In this document: positions 45,727 through 54,899 of the stretch, piece after piece
Layout of the letters: each line of letters opens with the position of its first letter
Position numbering within the stretch: the first letter of the stretch is position 1
Source of the DNA: Rhizobium sp. BK376
Lineage (GTDB): Bacteria > Pseudomonadota > Alphaproteobacteria > Rhizobiales > Rhizobiaceae
Assembly: GCF_004341625.1 (NCBI RefSeq)
Contig: NZ_SLZG01000003.1
Location: 433,045-497,044 of the forward strand
Length of the DNA stretch: 64,000 bases
Direction: 5' to 3'
Notes under the pieces: generated by a model
The model's input: only the letters and a program-made list of their open reading frames with translations
Databases searched by the model: none
Told to the model about the DNA's origin: nothing
Program-made: the position numbers and the translations under genes

Positions 45727-47406
45727 ATGAATCTGTTAAATCAATTACTTCAGGTCGTTAAGAACCTTCAGAATCTAGGGCGAACAAAGCTTATGATTCT
45801 GGGCGGCGTTGCAGTCGTCTCTATCGCCGTGGTCCTCGGGGCTGCTCTCTTCGTCAACAAACCCGCTCAAGAAACCCTCTATGTCGGATTGGAAAAGGCT
45901 GATCTGAACCAGATCAGCATGGTTCTTGCCGAAAACAATATCGACTTCCAGGTCGGTACTGATGGTTCTAGCGTTACCGTTCCGGCCGGCACGACAGGCA
46001 AGGCCCGTCTCCTTCTCGCGGAGCGCGGATTGCCGAACAGCACCAATGCCGGCTACGAACTCTTCGACAATGTCGGTTCGCTCGGCCTCACATCCTTCAT
46101 GCAGGAAGTGACGCGTGTACGTGCGCTCGAAGGCGAGATCGCCCGGACGATTACCTCGATCAATGGCATCTCATCTGCCAGGGTGCATCTCGTCATGGCG
46201 GACGCGGGCAATTTCAGGACGCCCAATCAGAAGCCGACGGCTTCCGTCATGATCCGGGCAAGTGCTGCTGCCGGTCAGAGGGCCGCGCAGTCGATCAGGC
46301 ATCTTGTCGCCTCCGCCGTACCCGGGCTTGCCGTCGACGACGTGACGATCCTCGATTCCACCGGCCAGCTTCTGGCCTCGGGCGATGATCCGAGCAACAG
46401 CCAGCTCAACCGCAATCTCGGCGTCGTGCAGAACGTGCAGAGCGACATTGCAGCCAATATTGACAAGGCCCTGGCGCCTTTCCTTGGCGCGGACAACTTT
46501 CGCTCCAGCGTAACCGCGCAGCTGAATACGGACACCCAGCAGACGCAGGAAACCAAGTACGATCCCGATTCCAAGGTCGAGCGCTCCGTTCGCACGAGCA
46601 AGGAAAACTCGCAGTCGCAGCAGAACCAGTCCGACACGGCCGCAACGGTCGAGCAGAACGTTCCGCAGGCGGCTCCGCAGGCGGGCGGCGGTGGACCGCA
46701 GTCGAAAGACCAGTCCAACAAGCAGGACAACCAGACCAACTACGAAATCAACAGCACGACGGTTGCGACGGTTCGCAACGGCTACAAGATCGACAAGCTG
46801 TCCATCGCTGTCGTCGTCAACAAGGGCCGCCTCGCAAAGATGGTCGGCGAGCCTGCCGACCAGGCAAAGATCGACGCCTATCTGGCCGAGATGCAGAAGA
46901 TCGTCGCATCCGCTGCCGGTGTCGATACGTCTCGCGGCGACGTCGTGACCGTCAACGCGATGGACTTCCTCGACGACCAACTGCTGAGCGACAATGCTTC
47001 CGGCCCGTCGATCATGCAGATGTTGAGCAGCAATCTCGCAGGCATCATCAACTCGGCCGCCTTCGTGGTCGTGGCATTCCTGATCGTCTGGATGGGCTTC
47101 CGTCCGCTGATCCGCTCGATCCGCGGTGGTGCGGCGGCAGGAGAGGCTCTGCCGGAAGCAGCCGGCCTCGAACTCCCGGATTTCGCACCGGCAGGCGGCG
47201 GCCCTGGCGCAGCGCTGATGGACGGCTTCGGCTCCGACTTCGGTTTCGACAGCACCGACGATCTGCTGACGATGGGCGACGACGACGGCAGCTTCAACCG
47301 CCGCCTCAAGGAAGGCCCGGAACGTCGCCTCGCGCGCATGGTGGAAATGAGCGAGGAACGCGCAGCGAAAATCCTTCGAAAATGGGCGGTCGATGCCGCA
47401 GCGTGA
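45727..47406 (+). CDS. fliF: FliF flagellar MS-ring protein
   Basis: 559 residues, inner membrane. First helix LMILGGVAVVSIAVVLGAALFV (about 22-43), periplasmic ring-building domains (LYVGLEKADLNQISMVLAENNIDFQV; ARVHLVMAD), a Gln/Ser-rich loop around 300-345, second helix IINSAAFVVVAFLIVWMGF (about 440-460) and a C-terminal cytosolic tail that binds FliG (ERRLARMVEMSEERAAKILRKW). Forms the base of the rotor and houses the export gate. The ATG at 45727 fits the short cytoplasmic N-terminus; its ribosome site is weak. A strong terminator follows, so it may be the last gene of the che operon. Confidence 0.95.
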   Translation: MNLLNQLLQVVKNLQNLGRTKLMILGGVAVVSIAVVLGAALFVNKPAQETLYVGLEKADLNQISMVLAENNIDFQVGTDGSSVTVPAGTTGKARLLLAERGLPNSTNAGYELFDNVGSLGLTSFMQEVTRVRALEGEIARTITSINGISSARVHLVMADAGNFRTPNQKPTASVMIRASAAAGQRAAQSIRHLVASAVPGLAVDDVTILDSTGQLLASGDDPSNSQLNRNLGVVQNVQSDIAANIDKALAPFLGADNFRSSVTAQLNTDTQQTQETKYDPDSKVERSVRTSKENSQSQQNQSDTAATVEQNVPQAAPQAGGGGPQSKDQSNKQDNQTNYEINSTTVATVRNGYKIDKLSIAVVVNKGRLAKMVGEPADQAKIDAYLAEMQKIVASAAGVDTSRGDVVTVNAMDFLDDQLLSDNASGPSIMQMLSSNLAGIINSAAFVVVAFLIVWMGFRPLIRSIRGGAAAGEALPEAAGLELPDFAPAGGGPGAALMDGFGSDFGFDSTDDLLTMGDDDGSFNRRLKEGPERRLARMVEMSEERAAKILRKWAVDAAA

Positions 47407-47409
47407 TGA

Positions 47410-47437
47410 AAAAGGGCCGGGATTTCCCGGCCCTTTT
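47410..47437 (+). terminator. rho-independent terminator after fliF
   Basis: Perfect 12-base stem AAAAGGGCCGGG / CCCGGCCCTTTT with a four-base loop, three bases after the fliF stop. It closes the che-fliF transcription unit. Confidence 0.93.
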
Positions 47438-47837
47438 CATTTGTGCCGGGGAATTCGTCGGTTGCCCGAAGTAAATTCTCGGAATTTTCTCGCGATGAGA
47501 GCCCTGTGGAGCCCCCCAGACCCGCTCTTTCCCTATTACCGCGTCGTGGATGGACGAAGGGCAGGCCTTGAATTCCATTGCTGCTGGTGAAGAATCAACC
47601 TAATATCATCATACCTATTGTGGCGAATGCGATATTTGGTGCGAATCGCAGGCACGAAATGCAATTTTCGTAAACTCCCAAAAAGTGGAGATGCGGACTC
47701 ATAATCGGATGATTACAATCTTAGTGATTCTAGCGAATGCGAAAATGCTCCGTCCCGCATGAACATGGGGTGGTTAAGTCCTGGTCGAGCAATGCTCAGG
47801 TTTGACGTTAATCGTTTAACAGCTGCAGGAAGTGCAA
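47438..47837. other. AT-richer regulatory region before visN
   Basis: 400 bases without a supported gene. More AT-rich than the flanks, as expected for the promoter region of the motility master regulator. It holds the 10-base direct repeat described separately, a further GCGAATCGC, a small palindrome AATCGGATGATT (about 47704) and GTTAATCGTTTAAC just before the visN ribosome site. Confidence 0.55.
47623..47742 (+). repeat. GCGAATGCGA direct repeat upstream of visN
   Basis: Identical ten-base copies at 47623-47632 and 47733-47742, 110 bases apart, both preceded by T-purine. Between them GCGAAT recurs at about 47642. Candidate operator for control of visNR expression. Confidence 0.45.
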
Positions 47838-48578
47838 ATGGACATGCAGATATTGCAGGCGAGCAAGAGCGATAAGGAGGCCGCTGTTCTGGCCGCTTCC
47901 GGGAAGGTGTTGTCGCGTGAGCAGCTCATCCTGCGGCTGACCGAGATTGCTGGTTCCGAGCATCTGCAGTCCGGACTTTGCGCCCTGACCGATTATGTCG
48001 GCGCAGCCCATTACCTCTTGGTTCGCTGCGACCTCATACAGGAGAGCGGTCTCGATTTCGTGGTCTCCTCGGACTGGCCCTTCGACCTCGTCCGGCGGCT
48101 GGCGTCGGAGCTTGTCAGTGGCTATATCCGCACAACCGAAATGGAAAAGTGCCTGCAGCTGTTCCAGCCGAATTTCGCAGGTCTTCCTGACGACGTCCTG
48201 CTGCCCGAGGGTGTCAGCAGGCAATATTGTTCGCTGACATTCAATGTCGGACGCACACGGCTCTCGCTGATGCTGCTTTTTCGCGAAGGCTTCATTCTGT
48301 CGCCGGAGCGGCTGCGCGATGTCGGGCTTCTCGCCGGATACTATTCGAGCTTCAATCGCTACGGCGAGACCAAGAGCGATCGCGACTTCGAGTTGACCGA
48401 GCGCGAGCTGGAATGTCTTTTCTGGATCGCGGAAGGAAAGACGAGCGACGAAATCGCGATGATCCTCGGCATCTCGCGCAACACGATCAACAACTATATC
48501 ACCAGCGTCATGCGAAAGACGGCGACCAAGACGCGATCGGAAGCGATCGCCTTCGCGGTCAGAAATAATCTCGTTTAA
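47838..48578 (+). CDS. visN: VisN, LuxR-type motility master regulator
   Basis: 246 residues. An N-terminal ligand-binding-like domain (1-170) and a C-terminal LuxR helix-turn-helix (ELTERELECLFWIAEGKTSDEIAMILGISRNTINNYITSVMRKT). VisN and VisR together form the global activator of flagellar and chemotaxis genes in rhizobia, acting through Rem. Start ATG 47838 with AGGA seven bases upstream; a GTG six bases earlier is possible. visR follows after ten bases. Confidence 0.93.
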   Translation: MDMQILQASKSDKEAAVLAASGKVLSREQLILRLTEIAGSEHLQSGLCALTDYVGAAHYLLVRCDLIQESGLDFVVSSDWPFDLVRRLASELVSGYIRTTEMEKCLQLFQPNFAGLPDDVLLPEGVSRQYCSLTFNVGRTRLSLMLLFREGFILSPERLRDVGLLAGYYSSFNRYGETKSDRDFELTERELECLFWIAEGKTSDEIAMILGISRNTINNYITSVMRKTATKTRSEAIAFAVRNNLV

Positions 48579-48588
48579 AGGGCTTTCG

Positions 48589-49335
48589 ATGCGCTATCCG
48601 CCGGACAGGACGACGACGAGACCGAACGAAATGCGGCCCGTTCGCGTCCAGCGGGTTTCCAGCCGTTCTGATGTATTCCCGAAGCTGGTCTCGATGCAGA
48701 AATTGATCGATGCCCGCAATTTCGCCGTCTATCGCATCGGCGGCTCGGGGCTTCCCAGCACGCAGCGCCTGGTTTGCGAGCTGGACAATTGGGGCGCCAC
48801 CAATGCCACCGCCGGCAAGCTTTTCGTCGATGCCTATGGCGCCGCCCTGATCGAGCATATCGACAAGTCACTGTTGCCGTTGATGTGGAACGGACGTGAG
48901 GACGACAGTACGGCGGAGACGCCGGATTTTGCCGCCTTTACCGTCCGCTTGAAGCCGCATCTCCTGCCTTTTGCAGGCGTTGCCTTTCCGATTCGGCTCG
49001 GCGCGGTCGGCAACGGCTATGTGGTCTTCACCGCAAATTTCATCGACCTTACAAGCGACATGATCGTGGATCTGCATGGCAGGAGCTGTCAGATCATGAT
49101 GGACCTGTTGTCGCTCGATGAACGTCGCTCGGTGGCCGCCGAAGCGCTCAGCGAACGCGAGATCGCCTGTCTGCAATTGGCAGGCGACGGAAGGATCAGC
49201 GAAGAGATCGCCGAGAAGCTTGGGCTTTCCGTGCACACGGTCAACGCTTATCTCGGCTCCGCCACGATCAAGCTCGATTCGGTCAACCGAATCCAGGCAA
49301 TCGCAAAGGCGATCCGTCTCGGCTATATCAGCTGA
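48589..49335 (+). CDS. visR: VisR, LuxR-type motility master regulator
   Basis: 248 residues, same plan as VisN: an N-terminal sensor-like domain and a C-terminal helix-turn-helix (LSEREIACLQLAGDGRISEEIAEKLGLSVHTVNAYLGSATIKLDSVNRIQAIAKAI). Works as the heterologous partner of VisN. Neither protein has a recognisable acyl-homoserine-lactone pocket signature that I can identify, so the signal is unknown. Convergent with the unknown gene downstream of flhB. Confidence 0.93.
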   Translation: MRYPPDRTTTRPNEMRPVRVQRVSSRSDVFPKLVSMQKLIDARNFAVYRIGGSGLPSTQRLVCELDNWGATNATAGKLFVDAYGAALIEHIDKSLLPLMWNGREDDSTAETPDFAAFTVRLKPHLLPFAGVAFPIRLGAVGNGYVVFTANFIDLTSDMIVDLHGRSCQIMMDLLSLDERRSVAAEALSEREIACLQLAGDGRISEEIAEKLGLSVHTVNAYLGSATIKLDSVNRIQAIAKAIRLGYIS

Positions 49336-49434
49336 GACGTCTCTTTTAGGCGCGCAATTCATCCTTCAGAAATGCCAAAAGAATTGACCGGCTTTGTGGG
49401 CCGGCCATGCAGTTCAGCAGATCTGATCGGAAAA

Positions 49435-49875
49435 TCAGCTGGCGAGAGCCGTAAGACCGTTGGTCGCATAACGGGCATCGGCAAGGCTGCGTGCCAGGAT
49501 GGCCGTATTCTCGTCCGGATCCGCCGATGCGTTCTGAAACGCGATGTGATTGATCTCGATACCGGCGTGATTCTCCGCCAGGGCCAGCCGGGCATAGATC
49601 GTGACGCCACGGGGCTTGATCTCCAGATCGATCCCCACTTCGGCCGGGCCGCCCCATTCCAGCTTGTAGTCACCACTGAGGCCGAAATTGACCGTGCCGG
49701 GGTGAAAATAAAGCTCTGCGGCCGAGGCCACCAGATCGGCGAGATTGCCGTAGCATTCGAAGCGCAGCAGCGAAATGAGGTCGGCTGCATCCAGCAGCCT
49801 GAGTTCGCTGGCGACCGGGCTGATTGCTTCAGCCAGGATTTGTTCACGTTGGGCAGAGTAGGGGCATTTTTTCAT
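49435..49875 (-). CDS. uncharacterised flagellar-locus protein after flhB
   Basis: 146 residues, soluble, no signal peptide or membrane helix. N-terminal helix (PYSAQREQILAEAISPVASELRLL), then alternating beta-like strands (VNFGLSGDYKLEWGG, VGIDLEIKPRGVTIYARLAL), and an Ala-rich C-terminus. It starts five bases after flhB, so the two are co-transcribed. I recall an unknown gene in the same place in other rhizobia, but no function. A role in FlhB or export control is possible by context only. Confidence 0.75.
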   Translation of the reverse strand: MKKCPYSAQREQILAEAISPVASELRLLDAADLISLLRFECYGNLADLVASAAELYFHPGTVNFGLSGDYKLEWGGPAEVGIDLEIKPRGVTIYARLALAENHAGIEINHIAFQNASADPDENTAILARSLADARYATNGLTALAS

Positions 49876-49880
49876 TCGAT

Positions 49881-50960
49881 TTATCGTACCCGTTTCTTAT
49901 TCGACTGCGCCGCATAGATGCGATGGATCAATTCGGCGACTGCCTTGTAAAAGACCGATGGGATGACACTATCGACCGAGACTTGCGCAAACATGGAGCG
50001 CGCGAGTGGTGGATCTTCGAAAACGGGGATGCCGGCCTCTTCTGCTATCTCTCTGATTCTCAAGGCAATCAGGTCCTGCCCCTTGGCAACGACGACGGGC
50101 GCATCGTTTTCTTCGCGGACATAGCGCAGCGCGACCGCAAAGTGCGTCGGGTTTGCGATGACAAGCGTCGCACGCGGGACGTTGTTCATCATGCGCTGGC
50201 GCGCACGCGCACGCATGAGAGCACGCTGACGGCCCTTCACCGCCGGGTCGCCCTGCGATTGCTTGAATTCGTCCTTGACCTCCTGCTTCGTCATCTTCAG
50301 CTGCTCGTACCAATGATGGCGCGTCCAAAAAAGGTCGATGGCGCCAATGACGGCCGAAGCCAGAAGCACCACCAGCAGGATCTTTCGTGTGACGTCGAAG
50401 AGCCTGACGAAAAGCGTCTGCGGATCAGAATAAAGCGCATCGATCGCATGCAGAAAATCGCTGCGCAGCACGAAGAACATGATGACGCCAACGATCAGAA
50501 CCTTGGTGAGCGCCTTGCCGAATTCGATGAGGCCGGGAACGCTGGCGATCCGCTGCCAGCCCTTGGTCGGTGACACGCGGCTGAAGTCGGGCATCAGGCG
50601 GTCCCAGACAAAGGACGGCATGTTCTGTGCAAAGGATGAGCCGATGCCGAAGACAAAGAAAAGCGCAATGGCGGGGAGCATCAGGTAAGCGACTTCCCAG
50701 CCGATCCGAGCGAAAAGCGACATCACGTCGGGGCCGGTTTCGATGTTCCACTGATCCGATTTTTCGAACAGGTCGCGCAGAATCTCGCCCATGCGCCCCA
50801 CCCGGTCGGGCAGGAAGAAGATAAGATAGACGAATGTGGCAAGCATCGAGGCGAAAAGGGTAATTTCCCTGGAGACCGGGATATTACCCTTGAGAACCGC
50901 GTCCTGCATTTTTTTGCCGGTCGGGTCTTCTGTTTTACTGTCCTTGTCCTCGTCGGCCAC
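49881..50960 (-). CDS. flhB: FlhB flagellar export gate protein
   Basis: 359 residues, four membrane helices and a cytosolic C-terminal domain. N-terminal KTEDPTGKKMQDAVLKGNIPVSREIT and the self-cleavage site NPTH at residues 270-273 (VIANPTHFAVALRY) are diagnostic. It switches export from rod/hook to filament substrates. Separated from fliG by 127 bases that hold a hairpin, so it may be transcribed with a reduced level or from its own promoter. Confidence 0.96.
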   Translation of the reverse strand: MADEDKDSKTEDPTGKKMQDAVLKGNIPVSREITLFASMLATFVYLIFFLPDRVGRMGEILRDLFEKSDQWNIETGPDVMSLFARIGWEVAYLMLPAIALFFVFGIGSSFAQNMPSFVWDRLMPDFSRVSPTKGWQRIASVPGLIEFGKALTKVLIVGVIMFFVLRSDFLHAIDALYSDPQTLFVRLFDVTRKILLVVLLASAVIGAIDLFWTRHHWYEQLKMTKQEVKDEFKQSQGDPAVKGRQRALMRARARQRMMNNVPRATLVIANPTHFAVALRYVREENDAPVVVAKGQDLIALRIREIAEEAGIPVFEDPPLARSMFAQVSVDSVIPSVFYKAVAELIHRIYAAQSNKKRVR

Positions 50961-50986
50961 TTCTACCGTCCTTCATAAACGGACAA

Positions 50987-51009
50987 AGGCCGCGCATCAT
51001 GCGCGGCCT
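50987..51009 (-). terminator. palindromic hairpin between fliG and flhB
   Basis: AGGCCGCGCAT and ATGCGCGGCCT form a perfect 11-base inverted repeat around one base. Read on the minus strand (fliG towards flhB) it ends in a short TTT. Possible terminator or attenuator splitting the motA-fliM-fliN-fliG unit from flhB. Confidence 0.6.
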
Positions 51010-51087
51010 GATGTTGAGAAAACCTAGACTTGGAGCGCGCCTGGAGCAACGCCGTCGACTTGCCGCTGCCGGATTGTCAACAGCAGA

Positions 51088-52131
51088 TCACGCCGCCTGC
51101 GCGTCATTGCCCTCTTCGGTCTCCTTGAGGGCGATCTGGCCGCTGTTGGCGAGCCGGATGGCCTCCTGTGCGATGGCACGGCGAGCGATGGCGATTTCGC
51201 GCGGATTGATGCCTGTCGTGCCGGTGGAGAGATCCGATTCGATCATGCGGCGCTGGCGCGGGCTGATCGAGGCCAGAACGACTTCGCGCATTTCCGCCGA
51301 CGAGCCGCGCAAAGCCATCGTGAGGATATCCGCGGAAATGTCGTTGAGCAGCAGGACGCGACTGCGTTGCGGCATGAGCATGAGGTCTTCGAAGAGGAAG
51401 ATCTTCGGACGTACCTTGCCGACGGCCTCCTTGCTGAGCGATTCGAGCGAATCGAGCAGCGTCTCGACCTGGGGCTTTTCCAACTCGTTCATCAGTTCGG
51501 CCACCTTGTTGGAGCCGCCCGAATTGCGCTCTGCCTCGATCTCGGCGATCAGCGTGATGACACGCTTTTCGATGATCTGGGCAGCCTTGGGGCTGACGTC
51601 CTTGAGGTTCACGGTACGGTTCATGATGTCGGCGCGGCGCGTGTCCGGCAGTTCCATCAGCACCTTTGCGCCGAAGGAAGATGGCATCATGGAAAGAATG
51701 TAAGCGATCGTCTGGGGGTGCTCGCGCAGCAGGAACTTGCCGACGAAGCTGGGTTCCGTTTCGCCGAGGCGATCCCAGATGGAGGTCTCGTAGGCCTGGA
51801 ATGCAGTACGGCGGCCGAGCAGGCTGTCGACTTCGTCAGGCGTCAGTCCTTCCTCGAGAATGCTCTCGATCGCCCGGGCATTGTCCATCAGACCGGTGCC
51901 TTCGGTGAAGAGATCCTCGAATTCCGCCACCAGCCCGGCCAGCTCGTCCGGCGGGATCGGGCGCAGGGATTGCGCCGAGGCAATGATGAGCTGCAATTCA
52001 TTTTGGGTGAAATATTTCAGCAGGCGTCCGGCCACCTGCTTGCCCATAGCAAGCAGGACCGCCGCCGCCTTTTCAGCCTGGGATAACGGTTTCTCGGCAA
52101 GCGCGCCGCCGAAATCGTCAAAGTCCATCAT
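51088..52131 (-). CDS. fliG: FliG flagellar motor switch protein
   Basis: 347 residues. Armadillo-type middle and C-terminal domains: LSQAEKAAAVLLAMGKQVAGRLLKYF, FLLREHPQTIAYILSMM (middle, EHPQ motif), and the torque-helix region FEDLMLMPQRSRVLLLNDISADILTMALRGSSAEMREVVLASISPRQRRMIESDL. It links FliF to FliM and meets MotA. AGAGGAAG lies before the start. Follows fliN by 29 bases. Confidence 0.96.
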   Translation of the reverse strand: MMDFDDFGGALAEKPLSQAEKAAAVLLAMGKQVAGRLLKYFTQNELQLIIASAQSLRPIPPDELAGLVAEFEDLFTEGTGLMDNARAIESILEEGLTPDEVDSLLGRRTAFQAYETSIWDRLGETEPSFVGKFLLREHPQTIAYILSMMPSSFGAKVLMELPDTRRADIMNRTVNLKDVSPKAAQIIEKRVITLIAEIEAERNSGGSNKVAELMNELEKPQVETLLDSLESLSKEAVGKVRPKIFLFEDLMLMPQRSRVLLLNDISADILTMALRGSSAEMREVVLASISPRQRRMIESDLSTGTTGINPREIAIARRAIAQEAIRLANSGQIALKETEEGNDAQAA

Positions 52132-52160
52132 GGTCTTCCTCTCCGTCCCAAAAACCGGGA

Positions 52161-52751
52161 TCAGGCTTTCTTGGTACTCATTACTTCAATGAGCTTCACG
52201 CCGAATCGCGTGTCGTCATTTTCCAACACAGTAATCTCGCCGCGAGCAATTTTGCGGCCATTCACGGTAATTTCAACGGGCTCGCCGATCTTCCTGTCGA
52301 GGGCGATGATTGCGCCTTCGGTCAGGTTCATAAGGCCCGAGACTTGCATGCGGCTGGAGCCGAGGACGATCTGGACATCGATCGGGATGTCCATGATCAG
52401 GTCGAGATTGGCGTTCAGTGCGCTGCCGGCCGTCGCCGACGTCGAGAAGGAGGTGTCGCCGGAGAAAGACGAACCAAGATCATCGCCGCCGAATCCCTCA
52501 CCGAATGCCGGCAGGCCCGAGCTCTCTTCGCCAATACCGCCGCCGAACGCGCTTTCGCCGAATGTGCCGCCACCAAGCGCATCTCCGCCGAAGCTGTCGG
52601 AACCGAAATCGCCGCCGCCAAAGCTCGGTGCTTCGCCGGAGGCGTCCTGCTGGAGGACACCACGCAGGCCGTCGATGGCCTCATTCAGCTCGGCCTCATT
52701 GCCCGGGAGGTCGAGATCGTCTTCGCTGTTCTTTGTCTTCTTCGTAGCCAT
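52161..52751 (-). CDS. fliN: FliN motor switch protein with FG-rich N-terminus
   Basis: 196 residues, longer than the about 137 of E. coli FliN. The C-terminal SpoA domain (about 115-195; [46 protein letters not shown]) is normal. Residues 40-105 are a Gly/Phe/Ser/Asp-rich low-complexity segment with seven FG dipeptides (44, 49, 54, 64, 69, 83, 87). The first 35 residues look helical. The C-ring base subunit lies between fliM and fliG as in other rhizobia. Confidence 0.94.
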   Translation of the reverse strand: MATKKTKNSEDDLDLPGNEAELNEAIDGLRGVLQQDASGEAPSFGGGDFGSDSFGGDALGGGTFGESAFGGGIGEESSGLPAFGEGFGGDDLGSSFSGDTSFSTSATAGSALNANLDLIMDIPIDVQIVLGSSRMQVSGLMNLTEGAIIALDRKIGEPVEITVNGRKIARGEITVLENDDTRFGVKLIEVMSTKKA

Positions 52752-52816
52752 GAAATCACTATTCCAGTTGAAACTTGCCTCAAACTGCCTTGATGGCGGC
52801 GGCGCGAAAGAACCGA

Positions 52817-53761
52817 TTAATTCATGAGATGCTTGAGAAGGTCATCATCGGAGCTGATGTTGTCCTTGACACGCACGGTGTAATTTTCACCTGAACGACC
52901 GAATTCGCATATGTAGAGGTCCTTGCTGTTGGCGCTGACCTCGACGCGTACGTCTTCACTGTCCATGAAAGGAATGACATCGCCTTCGGCGAGTCTTGAA
53001 ATCGTATCGATCGTCAGCGACTGCAAGCGGATACGTGCTTCCAGGGTAACCTGCGACCGTCGTACCTGCTCGCTGATCATATCAGTCCATTCCTGGGACT
53101 TGGCGGACTGGCTCTTCGCCCGGGGCGCGCTGATGACAGTCTTCAGGAGTACTTTCTGCGGTATGATGACGTAGAAATCGGTCGCCACGCTTCCAAGCGT
53201 GATCGTCATTTTGACGGCTGCGCCGAACTCCTCAGGGTGCTCCTCGGCGTTCTTGGGCGGCTCTTCGATATTGAAGGGCGCGCCCATGATGGGCTCGAAG
53301 CCGCCTGGCGCATTGACGGCAGAGCGCAGGACGCTGCCGATCTTGTCGAACGCCATGACGGCGAGATCGAGCTCGATAACCGAGAGTGGTCGAGCCGGCG
53401 GCTCTTCCACCGTGTCGGGAACGGCGCCGAGCATATGTTCCATCAGGGTGATGACGAAGCCGGTGCCGCAGGCAAGAACAAAACGCGGCGACCAGTTCCG
53501 CAACGATCCTTCCACGACGGCATGATGCTCGACGAGATCACCGACGAGATCGTCGATCAGGCCGGACGTGCACCCGGCATAGGTCACCGAGACGTCGAGC
53601 CCGGTTTCGCTCTTGATGATATCAGGGAGAAAATCGATGTAGATATTGGCGAGGCTCGTCGAGAGCTTTGCGACGGTCGCGCCGTCGCCGAGGCCGCCGG
53701 TCAACTTGGCCAGCAATGCACGATCCATAGGAGGCTGCATATTCGCGGTTTCGTTGCTCAT
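52817..53761 (-). CDS. fliM: FliM motor switch protein
   Basis: 314 residues from the ATG at 53761 (TTG 53770 would overlap motA). The CheC-like middle domain and C-terminal SpoA domain are present ([39 protein letters not shown]). The N-terminal CheY-binding peptide, LSQxEIDALL in enteric FliM, is not recognisable; [15 protein letters not shown] at 12-26 may replace it. CheY2-P should bind here. Its ATG lies five bases after the motA stop. Confidence 0.93.
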   Translation of the reverse strand: MSNETANMQPPMDRALLAKLTGGLGDGATVAKLSTSLANIYIDFLPDIIKSETGLDVSVTYAGCTSGLIDDLVGDLVEHHAVVEGSLRNWSPRFVLACGTGFVITLMEHMLGAVPDTVEEPPARPLSVIELDLAVMAFDKIGSVLRSAVNAPGGFEPIMGAPFNIEEPPKNAEEHPEEFGAAVKMTITLGSVATDFYVIIPQKVLLKTVISAPRAKSQSAKSQEWTDMISEQVRRSQVTLEARIRLQSLTIDTISRLAEGDVIPFMDSEDVRVEVSANSKDLYICEFGRSGENYTVRVKDNISSDDDLLKHLMN

Positions 53762-53766
53762 TCTCG

Positions 53767-54639
53767 TCAAGCCGCCTTGTTCTCACCGCCGGGGTTCATC
53801 ATTTCCTGCTCGACAGCATCGATCGAAGGCCGCTCGTAGCCGGAGATCGTCTTGCGGCCGTATTCCAGCGCAACCTGCGGCACCGAGCCGTTCATGTAGG
53901 CAAGCAGTGTCTGCTTCACGACGATGTAGAGCCGGTGCTGCTTCGTGCGGACGATCTTGATCTGCGAGCACAACGGGTTGCATACGCAGTAGGACAGAAG
54001 AATACCAAGCATGGTGCCGACGAGTGCGGCGCCGATGAGTTCGCCGAGCACTTCCGGCGACTCGTTGATCGAACCCAGCGCCTTGATAACGCCGAGAACG
54101 GCCGCGACGATACCGATGGCGGGGAAGGAGTCGCCGACCGCCGTGATCGCGTGATACGGCTTGAGCTTGTCCGTCAGCATGGTTTCGATTTCTTCGTCCA
54201 TCAGCGCCTCGATCTCATGCGAGCGGGCGTTGCCGATGATGATGAGACGAACGTAGTCGCAGATGAAGGCCGTCAGTTCCTTGTTCTTCAGAACCGTCGG
54301 GGCCGACTGGAAGATGGTCGATTCGTCCGGGTTGTCGATATGGGCTTCGATCTCGTTGCGCGACTTGGTGCGCAGGTCGCGCATCAGCGAATAAAGTACG
54401 CCGAGCACGTCGAGATAGTTGCGTTCCTTCGGCACCTTGCTGGCGAAAGCCTCGCTGAGCGCCTTGCCCGAATCCTTCACGACCTTCATCGAGTTGGACA
54501 TGATGAACGTTCCGAGCCCGGCTCCGCCGATGATGAGGAGCTCGTAAGGCTGTACCAGCCGATCGACCGGTCCGTGCTCGGCCATAAACCCGCCGATCAC
54601 GCAGCCGAAAATCACGACAAATCCGATAATAATATTCAT
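53767..54639 (-). CDS. motA: MotA flagellar stator protein
   Basis: 290 residues from the ATG at 54639 (another ATG at 54651). Four membrane helices: [22 protein letters not shown] at the start, [16 protein letters not shown], and the helices after the conserved [23 protein letters not shown]. The large cytoplasmic loop carries charged residues that meet FliG. Forms the proton channel with MotB, which is not in this window. First gene of the leftward motA-fliM-fliN-fliG unit. Confidence 0.95.
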   Translation of the reverse strand: MNIIIGFVVIFGCVIGGFMAEHGPVDRLVQPYELLIIGGAGLGTFIMSNSMKVVKDSGKALSEAFASKVPKERNYLDVLGVLYSLMRDLRTKSRNEIEAHIDNPDESTIFQSAPTVLKNKELTAFICDYVRLIIIGNARSHEIEALMDEEIETMLTDKLKPYHAITAVGDSFPAIGIVAAVLGVIKALGSINESPEVLGELIGAALVGTMLGILLSYCVCNPLCSQIKIVRTKQHRLYIVVKQTLLAYMNGSVPQVALEYGRKTISGYERPSIDAVEQEMMNPGGENKAA

Positions 54640-54702
54640 GTCGGTCCACATCTGATCATTGTTTCATCCATGAACTACCGGCGCTGCCTTGCGTGAGGCT
54701 GG

Positions 54703-54753
54703 TCCGACCGGGGAGGCCATCCGACCGAGGAAGCCGTCCGACCGGCTTCTCGC
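54703..54753 (+). repeat. three 17-bp tandem repeats between motA and flgF
   Basis: Three head-to-tail units each starting TCCGACCG, at 54703, 54720 and 54737, with an exact 17-base period. The units read TCCGACCGGGGAGGCCA, TCCGACCGAGGAAGCCG and TCCGACCGGCTTCTCGC. They lie in the 260-base divergent promoter region between motA and flgF, 64 bases from the motA start. Iterated sites at a divergent promoter suggest cooperative binding of a motility regulator. Confidence 0.65.
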
Positions 54754-54899
54754 CGTCGCGTTTCGACATGTCAGCTTCGCACAAGCAAGCGGGTGCATGG
54801 TCCCGGGTAAGGGCATCCATGCCCGGTTAACGAGATGGCTGAACCCCGGCGGCCGCCGATGGTTCTTCGTTATGCTCCAATGTTCGGAGGGCGTAGAAA

